Shown: positions 1 to 7,983, counted from the first letter of the stretch. The stretch is 64,000 nt of DNA from Plantago ovata (GCA_028274465.1 CM051457.1:105523982-105587981); one strand, 5' to 3'. The notes: a model not told the origin generated them from the letters alone. Made by a program: numbers and translations.

Positions 1-244
1 ATTATATATATATAGAGAAAATATCACGGTAGGGGCTCCTTAGAGCACCTAATATTAGAAAAGGGCCCTTTAGATTAACAATTACAGATTAGGCCAATTT
101 GGGGTTTTTTTGGGTTGACTACATGTTATTTACGGAATTGCCCTCAGCCTTAAAACATGATTCCAAACATGGCCTTAGCTATATTTGTTTTCCTTTTTCT
201 TTTTTTAAATTATTTTTCCTTTTCTTTTTTTTTTTTTTGTTTCT
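1..244. other. AT-rich intergenic lead-in
   Basis: There is no gene here that I can support. The stretch has a short TA run at the start and long T-rich tracts near 200-245. The only open frames are low-complexity Phe/Leu runs made by poly-T. It leads directly into the palindromic GGAGCTC repeat block. Confidence 0.5.
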
Positions 245-695
245 TCTTCAAAACAGCTCCGGTACAGCTCCGGCACCGGAGCTGTAAGTCGGTCGGAGCT
301 CAACAGCTTCGATATGATCGGAGCTGTAGAGCTCCGATTTGATCGGAGCTGTTGAGTTCCGATCAGATCGGAGCTCAACAGCTCCGAACAGATCGGAGCT
401 CAACAGCTCCGAACTGTTCGGAGCTGTTGAGCTCCGATTTGATCGGAGTTGTAGAGCTCCGATTTGATCGGAGCTGTTGAGTTCCGATCAGATCGGAGCT
501 CAACAGCTCCGAACAGATCGGAGCTGTAGAGCTCCGATTTGATCGGAGCTGTTGAGTTCCGATCAGATCGGAGCTCAACAGCTCCGAACAGATCGGAGCT
601 GTTGAGCTCCGATCAGATCGGAGCTCAACAGCTCCGAACAGATCGGAGCTGTTCAACAACTCCGATTTGTTCGGAGCTGTAGAGCTCCGATTATC
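245..695. repeat. Palindromic GATCGGAGCTGTTGAGCTCC minisatellite
   Basis: About 450 bp is built almost only from the words GATCGGAGCT, GTTGAGCTCC, CAACAGCTCCGA and their reverse complements, in head-to-tail and head-to-head order. GAGCTC and CTCCGATC/GATCGGAG are self-complementary, so the block can fold on itself at many registers. A weaker start (GGTACAGCTCCGGCACCGGAGCTG) lies at 259-284. All reading frames through it are an artefact of the repeat. A short related GCTCCGG word occurs near 17960 just after a LINE fragment, so the repeat may be dispersed in the genome. Confidence 0.85.
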
Positions 696-700
696 AAATA

Positions 701-1105
701 TTTGACCGTCACAACAAGATATTTGACCAACTGACTAAAACCGGGGAGTACATCAATCAGCACTGGCACATGGTGGTGTGTCCAGTGCGAGGTCAAGATG
801 AAGATGGCGATTTTTTGGCATTTCGATTTGACCCTCAGTTATGGAATCTCTATCACTACGGTAACCCTAATTAATCCTGCCCTTTGATTTATTTATTTAT
901 ATTAATTTGGTCAAGAAAAAGTTAATATTGGCTCTTGCACGGTTGATGTCAAAGTCGAGTGGTCGATCTACTGGGAAAAAGTTCGAGAAATTCGTGAAGG
1001 ACAGTGATGCGCCTTATTGCGTGTTACGTTGTTATATATTTTAATGTGTTTGGAACTTGAGGATTGGACTAGTGTTAAATTATTGTAATATTTTTATTTT
1101 ATTCA
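701..1105 (+). pseudogene. Internally deleted copy of the DUF6598-type gene at 13.7-16.0 kb
   Basis: Positions 701 to about 909 match 14165-14371 (end of exon 1 plus the first ~45 bases of intron 1) almost base for base. The match then jumps near 910 to sequence matching ~15916-16108 (end of exon 3, the stop codon and the 3' UTR). Exon 2, intron 2 and most of exon 3 are missing. Intron sequence is retained, so this is a DNA-level duplicate with a deletion and not a retrocopy. Differences from the source are few, which points to a recent origin. No start codon region is included and no function is expected. It abuts the palindromic repeat on its left. Confidence 0.9.
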
Positions 1106-1207
1106 CCAAATCGTGAAGTCAGCACATTAATTTTTTAAATTAGGAGTTAGATACATACCTAATATTGTATTGCATGATCATTACCTAATATACTCTATAC
1201 ATTACAT

Positions 1208-1216
1208 TATAAATAG
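1208..1216 (+). promoter_or_regulatory. Probable TATA box of the F-box gene
   Basis: TATAAATAG lies 81 bases before the ATG at 1297, a normal plant distance for a core promoter plus short 5' UTR. This is inference from spacing and sequence only. Confidence 0.45.
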
Positions 1217-1234
1217 TCTTTGCTACTATCATAG

Positions 1235-1290
1235 TTTAGGAGCAATATATATTGAAACCGAATTTAGGAGCAATATATATTGAAACCGAC
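1235..1290. repeat. 28-bp tandem duplication at the F-box gene 5' end
   Basis: The word TTTAGGAGCAATATATATTG and its following AAACCGA occur twice head to tail just before the ATG. The duplication sits in the presumed 5' UTR of the F-box gene. Confidence 0.85.
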
Positions 1291-1296
1291 GTCCAT

Positions 1297-2203
1297 ATGG
1301 ATGTTGACGTCTTAAAGTTCAAGAACAGGATCTGCAGGGCCATCCTTCATGTTCGTAAGCGCAAACAAATCACCCGTAAACATCATAGTCGGCTATTATC
1401 TATTCCAACGGATTTGGTCAGAAAAATCATTCAACGTGTTGCTGTGGACTCATCAGAATCGATTGTTGTACTTCAGTTAACGTGAGAATTTATTACATTC
1501 AACAAGCTATTTCGAATTGTTTGATCCTCATATAATTTCTGTTTTATCGCATTGATTTATCTACAGTTGCAAACGTCTGAATAAACTATCAACAGAGCCC
1601 TTCGTTTACCGCTATATGAAGTTCGAGTTGTTTCATTCAAAGAGTGTTTCATCATCCGAATTACTTCTCCATGCCAGGTGTCTTCAACATGGTAACCCAG
1701 ACTTACTATACAGATACGCCTTGGTAAGTCGAACTTACTAATTCTTCAGCATAAACATTTTTTTCTTACATCATCACTAACACAAATTTCAATAAATATT
1801 GATGCAGATAGATTACTTCTTCTATAAAAAATATGAAACGGCCCAACAGTTCCTTCAACGGGCAATGTTAGCTGGTCATGTGGAAGCACCGTATTTGAGT
1901 TGTGTGTTCAAGATGTGGCACATGCATGATCCACGAGTTAGGGAAGACGGTATATCGATAATGCGTGCATATGAAGGCACATGTAGTGGACGGAAATATA
2001 TAACTGAATGTCGCAAAAAACTGAATGAAATTCTAGGGGCCATGGAGGTTAGAATATTGTGGTTCATACGTGTTTCAATGTGTCGTATCCATACACCGAG
2101 TGGAAGTGGATCCAGCACTGGGTGTCACTATTGCCTAGCGAACAGAGAATTGATGATCCTATTCGACACCACCAATTGGCCCCGTTACTGTAACTGTGGC
2201 TAA
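1297..2203 (+). CDS. F-box protein, At1g67623/At2g35280-like (three exons)
   Basis: Exons 1297-1481, 1567-1723 and 1808-2203 join in frame across GT-AG introns of 85 and 84 bases to give about 245 residues. The F-box is LSIPTDLVRKIIQRVA then VLQLTCKRLNKL (residues ~35-72). It is followed by the family's tail: HGNPDLLYRYALIDYFF, a Sel1-like AGHVEAPYLSCVFKMW segment and a His/Cys-rich C-terminus ending CNCG. In this plant family the F-box is expected to contact SKP1 in an SCF ubiquitin ligase, and the target is unknown. I chose the ATG at 1297 because the longer frame upstream opens only with a TTG inside a 28-bp tandem duplication (about 1235-1290). Reading frame and splice sites look intact, so it may be functional. 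Its start could be mis-set if transcription begins elsewhere. Confidence 0.82.
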
Positions 2204-2500
2204 TAAGTTGATATAATATCTTAACATGCAACATCAATATTGATTTTTATTGTTTCTATTAGGCGTCCATATTATTTAGCAACATGTTTGATGTACAATA
2301 CTACGATAGTCTTCCATAATGTATTTAAACTTCAAGATAACATTTAAAACATAATAGGTGCATTGTTGTTGTGTTACAATAGATTGACAATGAGTTGGAT
2401 TCACTCCATAGTCGATAGGGAATAACATCCGGTTTCCTGCAACACACAGAGTAAATTAAAATCCCGATTTACGCATACACGAGAATCAAACGGTATATAT
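2204..2500. other. Intergenic, nothing recognised
   Basis: AT-rich spacer between the F-box gene and the first member of the tandem pair. I see no coding exon, repeat or RNA gene in it. Confidence 0.5.
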
Positions 2501-2504
2501 GCAC

Positions 2505-2616
2505 TATAGACTTGAAATTGCATGCATTGACAAGTGTGGTTGAAATTGCATGCATTGACAAGTGTGGTGAAGTTGCATGCATTATAATGCATGTGCATGC
2601 ACAACTTCTATAAATT
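2505..2616 (+). promoter_or_regulatory. Promoter of tandem gene A: RY-containing repeats and TATA
   Basis: CATGCATTGACAAGTGTGGT occurs at 2521-2540 and again at 2549-2568. It is followed by further GCATGCA/TGCATG words up to ~2600 and TATAAATT at 2609-2616, 93 bases before the ATG. CATGCA is the RY core bound by B3 factors (ABI3/FUS3/LEC2 group) in seed promoters, which is family knowledge. That these copies are bound is inference. The same ATTGACAAGTGT word stands before gene B. Confidence 0.5.
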
Positions 2617-2701
2617 GTGAGCCAATTCACCAAGAATTATACTACTCATCTGTTCGATTTTAACTACATACACTTATTCACTAACGTTTTTGAGAGCTAC
2701 T

Positions 2702-3175
2702 ATGTATAATCAACCTCAGTTTGAAGCTATTTTTGATGAACAACTTCAGCACATGCTCAAATGGGACGTAAGGTAACATTTTGTAGTTGTTTATTATTTA
2801 ACTATTTTTCATACTTTGTTCTCACATATTTTAACGTGTAGGTATCATGATGTTCATGGTAATAGGATTGAAAATCCTTCTCTACTTGAGCAACTTAAAG
2901 CTGTTAGAGCAAAGGCAGAACTACGTGAACATCAAAGAGGACCGATCTATCAAGCTGCAGATGTTGTTGCACAACTTCATGTTATATCGTGCCAGAACCC
3001 TTCTGTTGAGGAGTCGGCTAGATGTTTGAAAGAAACGATTCTGGACTTGGAAAAGGATTATATTACATTCGGCCTAGGTGAGAAGAGCATGCACAACTAT
3101 GTTGTGCAGTGTAGGGTTACAATGTTTCACACAGTCAAGAATCACGGTGGGTTTCGAACTACAAGAAATGTCTGA
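2702..3175 (+). CDS. Unrecognised small protein, tandem paralog A (two exons)
   Basis: Exon 1 (2702-2772, 71 nt) joins exon 2 (2842-3175) across a 69-base GT-AG intron to give about 134 residues. I do not recognise the family. The product starts MYNQPQFEAIFDEQL, has no signal peptide or membrane segment, and its middle is helical and charged (AVRAKAELREHQRGPIYQAA, then DVVAQLHVI, then a Lys/Glu-rich helix ending in KDYITF). It is paralogous to the next gene, with the same exon 1 length, the same intron phase and the shared core EHQ-GPI-QAA-VVAQLH. After residue ~110 the two diverge, and this copy ends in a basic tail. A TATA box lies 93 bases upstream and AATAAA at 3335-3340. Splice sites and frame are consistent. 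Confidence 0.72.
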
Positions 3176-3394
3176 TACGATGTCTATGATGACTCGAGTG
3201 TATGGTGTAGCATTTTTACACTTATGTGTTGTGCATTTATGTTTGTCGTAATTTCTGCATCTGCTACTAATTCCGTTATTGCGAACCAAGTTAATTTGTT
3301 TTGAGATGACAATTGTAATCCATGCTACATTAATAATAAAACATTATTTTTCAATGTTGAATTGAAAAAAATACAAGTGTTTGTGTAGAGGCTG

Positions 3395-3484
3395 AAATTG
3401 ACAAGTGTGGATGGTGTTACAAAAATTCTAATACATGCATTGACAAGTGTTTGTCACAATTCATGCAATGGTTCTATAAATATA
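3395..3484 (+). promoter_or_regulatory. Promoter of tandem gene B
   Basis: ATTGACAAGTGTGG (3397-3410) and CATGCATTGACAAGTGTTTG (about 3434-3453) repeat the words seen before gene A. TATAAATATA at 3475-3484 lies 74-83 bases before the ATG. The shared words suggest the promoter was duplicated together with the gene. Confidence 0.5.
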
Positions 3485-3557
3485 GTCTTCCACCTAAATC
3501 CTACTTCATTCACATTCTTATTCATTTACTTGCTTCTTCACTCAAAGTTTATTCACT

Positions 3558-4035
3558 ATGAATCAGTACCCTCAGTTTGAGGCGAGGTTTGATAGAAATC
3601 TCAAATTTATGCTAACAAATGGAGTCAGGTATTTTACTTATTGATAAATGAACCTTTTTGTTGAATATATGAACCCTGTCTTTTATCCACTAAATTTAGT
3701 TTGAAAACAGGTATTACGAAGCAAATGGAAGAGAGGATTCTGACCTTACTCTGCTTATCAAGCTTTTGGATGTCAAGGAGAAGGCTGAAGTCTATGAGCA
3801 CCAATACGGTCCCATCTTTCAAGCTGCTCAAGTTGTTGCACAGCTTCATCTCATCTATCTCGAACATCCTGTGATTGAGCAAACCGTCAAAGATCTTAAG
3901 CAAAAAATATTAAATATGGAAAAACGAAACATTGAAAGGGGGTGTGCCGAAGCTTTCAAGTACAGCTATAAAATTGAGTGTTGCGGTCAATTGACTGAAA
4001 TGTTGGCTCGATTCTGCCGATACGATTGGAATTGA
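3558..4035 (+). CDS. Unrecognised small protein, tandem paralog B (two exons)
   Basis: Exon 1 (3558-3628, 71 nt) joins exon 2 (3711-4035) across an 82-base GT-AG intron to give about 131 residues. It starts MNQYPQFEARFDRNL. The core VKEKAEVYEHQYGPIFQAA then VVAQLHLIYLEHP aligns without gaps to paralog A, and a Lys-rich helix (DLKQKILNMEKRNIERG) follows. The C-terminus has two adjacent cysteines (ECCGQL) and one more near the end (RFCRYDWN). There is no known domain, signal peptide or membrane span. AATAAA lies at 4172-4177. The conserved exon structure and gap-free core argue for selection on the protein. The function is unknown. It may be a lineage-specific family, and reproductive or seed expression is a guess from the RY elements. 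Confidence 0.72.
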
Positions 4036-4233
4036 GTCGATTATGAAGTATCAAGTTCAAAAATCACGGTGAACATCTATGTTTTTTAATTTCAATAAGT
4101 GAAGTTGTTATTATAACAACAACACTCTGTCTTTTTCATTTGAAAGTTTGTTTTGTTTTCCTTTAGTGTGTAATAAAAACATTCTCCGGAGATGAACATT
4201 CACCGAAGGAGTGGTATGAGTTAATCAGATACA

Positions 4234-4368
4234 AATAATCCTTTATTGAAACTTAGATAGTCCAAGAAGCCTCCTGCAAAGGCAATATTATTATTATTTT
4301 CAGCTAATCAACGTATAATAATGACTTCACCGGAGGCTACTTGCATTATCTTAGTACAAGGATTATTA
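4234..4368 (+). ncRNA. Hairpin unit 1
   Basis: The arm 4234-4290 pairs with 4313-4368. The outer parts (AATAATCCTT / AAGGATTATT) and the inner GCCTCC / GGAGGC pair, with scattered mismatches and a loop of about 22 bases. Confidence 0.5.
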
Positions 4369-4498
4369 TCTCATCATCAAGTACAAAAAATATAGTTGTT
4401 ACATTCCAGTAAATCGTGTTCACACAAATAAGTCGTAACAAATGAAATTACAATTCCTGTCACAATTATACATTTTATTGAATAGTGTTCAGACATTT

Positions 4499-4613
4499 CA
4501 ATGTTTTAGGACAATGCCGCACGTATCTGCTTGAGTAATTATTACTTTGAATCGAATCATTCAAAATGTGTAATAAGGACTTCAAGGAGATACGTGCGCC
4601 ATTGTCACATTTT
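4499..4613 (+). ncRNA. Hairpin unit 2
   Basis: GACAATGCCGCACGTATCTG (from ~4510) pairs with the complement of GATACGTGCGCCATTGTC (ending ~4606), with single mismatches. The loop is about 25 bases, and GTGTTCAGACATTTCAATG stands just before it. Confidence 0.55.
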
Positions 4614-4829
4614 CATATAAATTACTCAAGTCATCATAACACTATTTTGAAAAGCATACATATCAGCATGACAAGGTACATCAAAACTATGGTTTAAAGT
4701 AAAGTAAAATAATATCAATATAAAATAATATGAAATTGTAAAATACGAAAAGGTAGAATGTGTTAATCAAATTCGGGCTCTGACAGCTTCAAAAAATCAA
4801 TTTAAATCGGAGGTGTGTTCAGATATGAA

Positions 4830-4950
4830 TAATCTCATTGTCGATTTAATACCGCTCCTTCGCACTCTGCTATTGTTATAATATCAAAATTATTTTCGTA
4901 TCATAATAATAACATAGCCGAAGGAGCGGTGTGAAATAAACATTCGAGAT
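4830..4950 (+). ncRNA. Hairpin unit 3
   Basis: The arms contain ACCGCTCCTTCG (5') and CGAAGGAGCGGT (3'), a 12-bp perfect core. A 6-base bulge and further AT pairing run toward the loop. A related half-arm (CGAAGGAGTGGTAT) without a partner is present near 4204 and 5435. Confidence 0.5.
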
Positions 4951-5037
4951 CAATCATTTTCATCATTACGCCCTTTTAAAGAGCATGTATCTATAACATT
5001 AAAGAATGTATAGAGAAATAGTAGTGTTCAGACAATT

Positions 5038-5162
5038 CAATCTCACCGCATTAGATAATGCTGCCGGCTGTCCCCAGAGGCAATATTAACGTGTTATTTC
5101 TTAGTCACCCTATAATAATGACTCTGAGGTCAACAGGCAGCATTATCTGAATGCAAAGATTG
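5038..5162 (+). ncRNA. Hairpin unit 4
   Basis: The 5' arm includes GATAATGCTGCCGGCTGTCC. The 3' arm includes GTCAACAGGCAGCATTATC. The arms are about 50 bases each, with CAATCT / AGATTG closing the base and a loop of about 22 bases. Confidence 0.6.
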
Positions 5163-5260
5163 AAAATTGTTCATCATCACACAATTTATAACATGACACA
5201 CTTTGGTTAACCATAACATGAATTTTATACAAAATTGATGAAGTAGTGGTGTTCAGACAA

Positions 5261-5383
5261 TTCAATCTGTTTGAGAAATCCCAACAGCTGGCCCCAGAGG
5301 TAATATTGTTGTGACTTTGTCTTAGTCAGACTATAATAATAACTCTGAGGGCAGCAGCTGGCATTGTCTCAGTTGGATTTTGA
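5261..5383 (+). ncRNA. Hairpin unit 5
   Basis: The 5' arm has CAACAGCTGGCCCCAGAGG and the 3' arm has CTCTGAGGGCAGCAGCTGG. The frame of AATATT and AATAATAAC around the loop is the same as in the other units. Confidence 0.55.
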
Positions 5384-5649
5384 AGCTGTCATCATCACAC
5401 AATTTATGCATTATCACACAATTTAATTCATCGTCGAAGGAGTGGTATAAAAATGACATTGGACATTACTATTTTCATCATCACATATACTTTCAGTAAT
5501 GAATACTTAATGAGAAATAGTGTATACAGAAATATTATAAATAGTGAAGTGTATAGATGGAGAAACAGCAGAAAAGAATCGGTGAAAGTAATAATGTGAG
5601 AAATATATAGACAAAGAATGTATAGAGAAATAGTAGTGTTCAGACAATT

Positions 5650-5768
5650 CAATCGTTTTAGATAATCCTGCCAGCTGTCCCCACAGGTAATATTAACCTG
5701 TTATTTCTTAGTCACACTATAATAATGACTATGAGGTCAGCGGGCAGCATTATCTTAATACAAAGATT
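5650..5768 (+). ncRNA. Hairpin unit 6 (duplicate of unit 4)
   Basis: The unit and its flanks repeat those of unit 4, starting from AAAGAATGTATAGAGAAATA at ~5614 (compare ~5001). The arms keep TCCTGCCAGCTGTCC and GGTCAGCGGGCAGCATTATC with several compensating and non-compensating changes. Confidence 0.55.
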
Positions 5769-5868
5769 GAAAATTGTTCATCATCACACAATTTATAACA
5801 TGACACACTTTGGTTAACCATAACATGAATTTTATACGAAATTGATGAAGTAGTGGTGTTCAGACAAT

Positions 5869-5990
5869 TCAATCTGTTTGAGAAATCCCGACAGCTGGCC
5901 CCAGAGGTAATATTGTTGTGACTTTGTCTTAGTCAGACTATAATAATAACTCTGAGGCCAACAGGCGGCATTGTCTCAGTTGAAGGATTT
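5869..5990 (+). ncRNA. Hairpin unit 7 (duplicate of unit 5)
   Basis: A near copy of unit 5 with GACAGCTGGCCCCAGAGG in the 5' arm and GGCCAACAGGCGGCATTGTC in the 3' arm. The 5' arm is almost unchanged from unit 5 while the 3' arm has several substitutions. Confidence 0.55.
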
Positions 5991-6132
5991 TGAAGCTGTC
6001 ATCATCACACAATTTATGCAAGACACATTCTATTTGTCCCGTTCAATGGCACACGTGGGAAAGTGTGTTTATAAATTTTATTGTATGCAAATCATATTAG
6101 ACTTTATATTAAAAATCTATTCCATTATATTT

Positions 6133-6231
6133 GTTGGCCAGGCGATCCGACTCATTATAATTGACAGGGTCCGTTACGTAGATGTAATGGTACCTGTCGA
6201 TGATAATGAGTCGGAACGCAGGACCACCAAA
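6133..6231 (+). ncRNA. Hairpin unit 8
   Basis: CGATCCGACTCATTATAATT pairs with ATGATAATGAGTCGGAACG. The stem runs about 45 bp, with a tight loop around GTAGAT near 6178-6184. A decayed relative of the 6370-6545 hairpin lies just before it (about 6000-6110). Confidence 0.6.
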
Positions 6232-6369
6232 GATAATGGAAATTTATACAATATGAGATAAACAACATTATGAGAGAAATTATATATTGGAGGTGTGTTC
6301 TGCAAAATGATGGAAAGTGTTTAAGGATATAGTTGTGATCAGTAAATTCAAACCTTATTAACTATGTTT

Positions 6370-6545
6370 GATGTATATCATTACACTTACAATTATTGTT
6401 TACATGATAATAAAAGTACAAGCACACTCCCCCAAGCGACACCGCCTGCTCTTGATGTAAGTGCAGACGGTGCTGGTTGGGGAAGTGTGTTTGTACTTCT
6501 ATTACGTGCAAACCTTATTAAATTGCAAGTGATATTGTTTCCATT
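6370..6545 (+). ncRNA. Hairpin unit 9, long stem
   Basis: CAAGCACACTCCCCCAAGCG then ACACCGCCTGC pairs with GCAGACGGTGCTGG then TTGGGGAAGTGTGTTTG. The loop is about 12 bases (6450-6461). Pairing extends outward with bulges to ~6370 and ~6545, giving arms of about 75 bases. This is the best single precursor-like fold in the cluster. Confidence 0.65.
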
Positions 6546-6554
6546 CCGTCATAA

Positions 6555-6653
6555 TTTGTGGTCCGGCGATCCGAATCACTATACATGACAGGGACCTCTA
6601 CTGGAATGTAATGGTACCTTCACGGATAGTGAGTCGAAACGCAGAACCACAAA
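6555..6653 (+). ncRNA. Hairpin unit 10 (related to unit 8)
   Basis: TTGTGGTCCGGCGATCCG pairs with CGAAACGCAGAACCACAA, then ATCACTAT with ATAGTGAG. The unit is homologous to 6133-6231, so the pair unit 8 / unit 10 was created by the same duplication that made the 6000-6110 / 6370-6545 pair. Confidence 0.6.
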
Positions 6654-6749
6654 AAATGAGGGAAAGGATTTAAGGATGTAGTTGTGTTCAGTAGATTGAA
6701 ACCTTATTAACTATGTCTTATGCTACAATATTTGCTATGAGTATACAGC

Positions 6750-6865
6750 TAGAACTGTGAAATGTAATTAATGAATTTTGTGTTTTCTGGCTTCACAAGT
6801 CTAAAATTGATTTTAGACTTGTGAAGCAGAAAACACCAAAATCATTAATTAATTTTGCACCGTCC
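6750..6865 (+). repeat. Near-perfect palindrome with a 2-base loop
   Basis: TTCACAAGTCTAAAAT and ATTTTAGACTTGTGAA meet around a TG dinucleotide at about 6807-6808. Pairing continues outward over about 40 bp with few mismatches, then weakly to ~6750 and ~6865. It is tighter than its neighbours and may be a separate MITE-like foldback or the youngest hairpin of the cluster. Confidence 0.7.
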
Positions 6866-7590
6866 TGCGTTATATAAAATTTGAAGTAATATGATATGGT
6901 TAAATATGATGTTATATTTTATATCTACTGTTTTTGTTTAGCCAAATATAACATTTTTTAACTTAGACAGTCATAACACATTAGTAGTGCCAATTAAATC
7001 ATTAGTTTATAAAATATAATTATTTTAAAATATTTTATACTTAGTGGTTTGTGTCCAGTCAAACACAATTTAGACCGAGATTAAGTATATATTTAAGCAT
7101 AAAGCTATGGATTTTAATAAAAACATGAAAGATCGAGAGTCAAATTCAATACGAACCTGATTTGCCACGGCATAATCATCATCACTTTTATTTTCTTCTA
7201 TGACTCCCATAGCTTTAACTTTTCATTTCCAAACACCTCGCAATAAAAAATACAAATCATAAATCAGAATGATAATTGAAAATGCAAGAAAATAATTTAC
7301 AGATATTAGAAAAATGATAATCCAAAAATACAAGTTGACGAACACTAACCAACTTACATATAGACAAAACAGTTTATGTATGCTCAATATTTCATTCTCA
7401 TTTTACTATAATTTTATTAACCGAGACTAAGAATACATTTATAATGAAATTTACTAATGAAATTTATGTCATTGTAGTCGGACACAATTTATTTTATGGT
7501 ACTCTATACTACGCCTCTTCATAAGTCTTCTAACTATGCATATCAACAAAATAAATTGGTCAACAACTTTAAAGATTATAGTAGGGTGTA
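6866..7590. other. AT-rich intergenic, weak exon candidates only
   Basis: No gene I can support. On the minus strand, ~7160-7230 could be an exon before GT at ~7157 (peptide GVIEENKSDDDYAVANQ), but neither the acceptor nor a homolog is clear. Confidence 0.35.
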
Positions 7591-7598
7591 GTACTCAC

Positions 7599-7983
7599 CA
7601 GATCAGTGTTTGAAGCTGTTGTAAGCTCGTGGAAAAAATGAAATCCCGCTTCAATATTAAGCCACGAAATACCTCATTACAATAAACGTAGAGGGATTAA
7701 TCAAATTTGAGAACTTATATATGGATTCATAAACGAATAAATTATCAGATTGCTTAACTCACCGTTAGAGATTTCCGACGAGACTTGAGATGAATGGATG
7801 GCAAAAACGGAGGCGTGAAATTCACAAATAAAAGTTGAGATTTAGTTAATAAATATGGGAGATATATGAAAAAAATAAATAGAAGTGTAGTGATATACTT
7901 ACCAACATAGATTCGAGAGTAGATCGATTCGCATTGTCATCGTCGATTCTTCGCAAAATAGTCGACTTGATTTTGTTACCCAT
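7599..7983 (-). pseudogene. Possible 5' exons of an unrecognised minus-strand gene
   Basis: An ATG at 7983-7981 (minus) opens 27 codons, MGNKIKSTILRRIDDDNANR then STLESML, and stops at a consensus donor (TTG|GTAAGT, exon 7903-7983). Two further donor-like sites on the same strand follow segments around 7763-7830 and 7599-7660 (peptide GFHFFHELTTASNTDL), but I cannot find convincing acceptors for both. The product is not recognised. It may be a small real gene, a gene fragment carried by the nearby Helitron-type element, or chance. Confidence 0.3.

Larger units (their letters stand above)
4234..6865 (+). ncRNA. Cluster of about ten MIRNA-like hairpins
   Basis: This 2.6-kb stretch has no coding potential but contains a run of imperfect inverted repeats with arms of 35-75 bases and short loops. 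Clear members lie at about 4234-4368, 4499-4613, 4830-4950, 5038-5162, 5261-5383, 5650-5768, 5869-5990, 6133-6231, 6370-6545 and 6555-6653, and there is a nearly perfect one at 6750-6865. Most are preceded by a GTGTTCAGA-type word and followed by TCATCATCACACAATTTAT. The arms mismatch at scattered positions, as in plant miRNA precursors and unlike a fresh MITE. No arm matches a conserved plant miRNA that I know. It could be a young MIRNA cluster, a siRNA-producing foldback array, or tandemly amplified foldback DNA with no product. The transcribed strand is assumed. Confidence 0.55.

Noticed and set aside
375-659. 94-residue minus-strand frame
   Set aside because: It is only the translation of the palindromic GGAGCTC repeat.
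4234-6865. Assignment of the hairpins to conserved miRNA families (miR156, 160, 164, 166, 169, 171, 396, 399, 482 and others)
   Set aside because: No arm carries those mature sequences as I know them.
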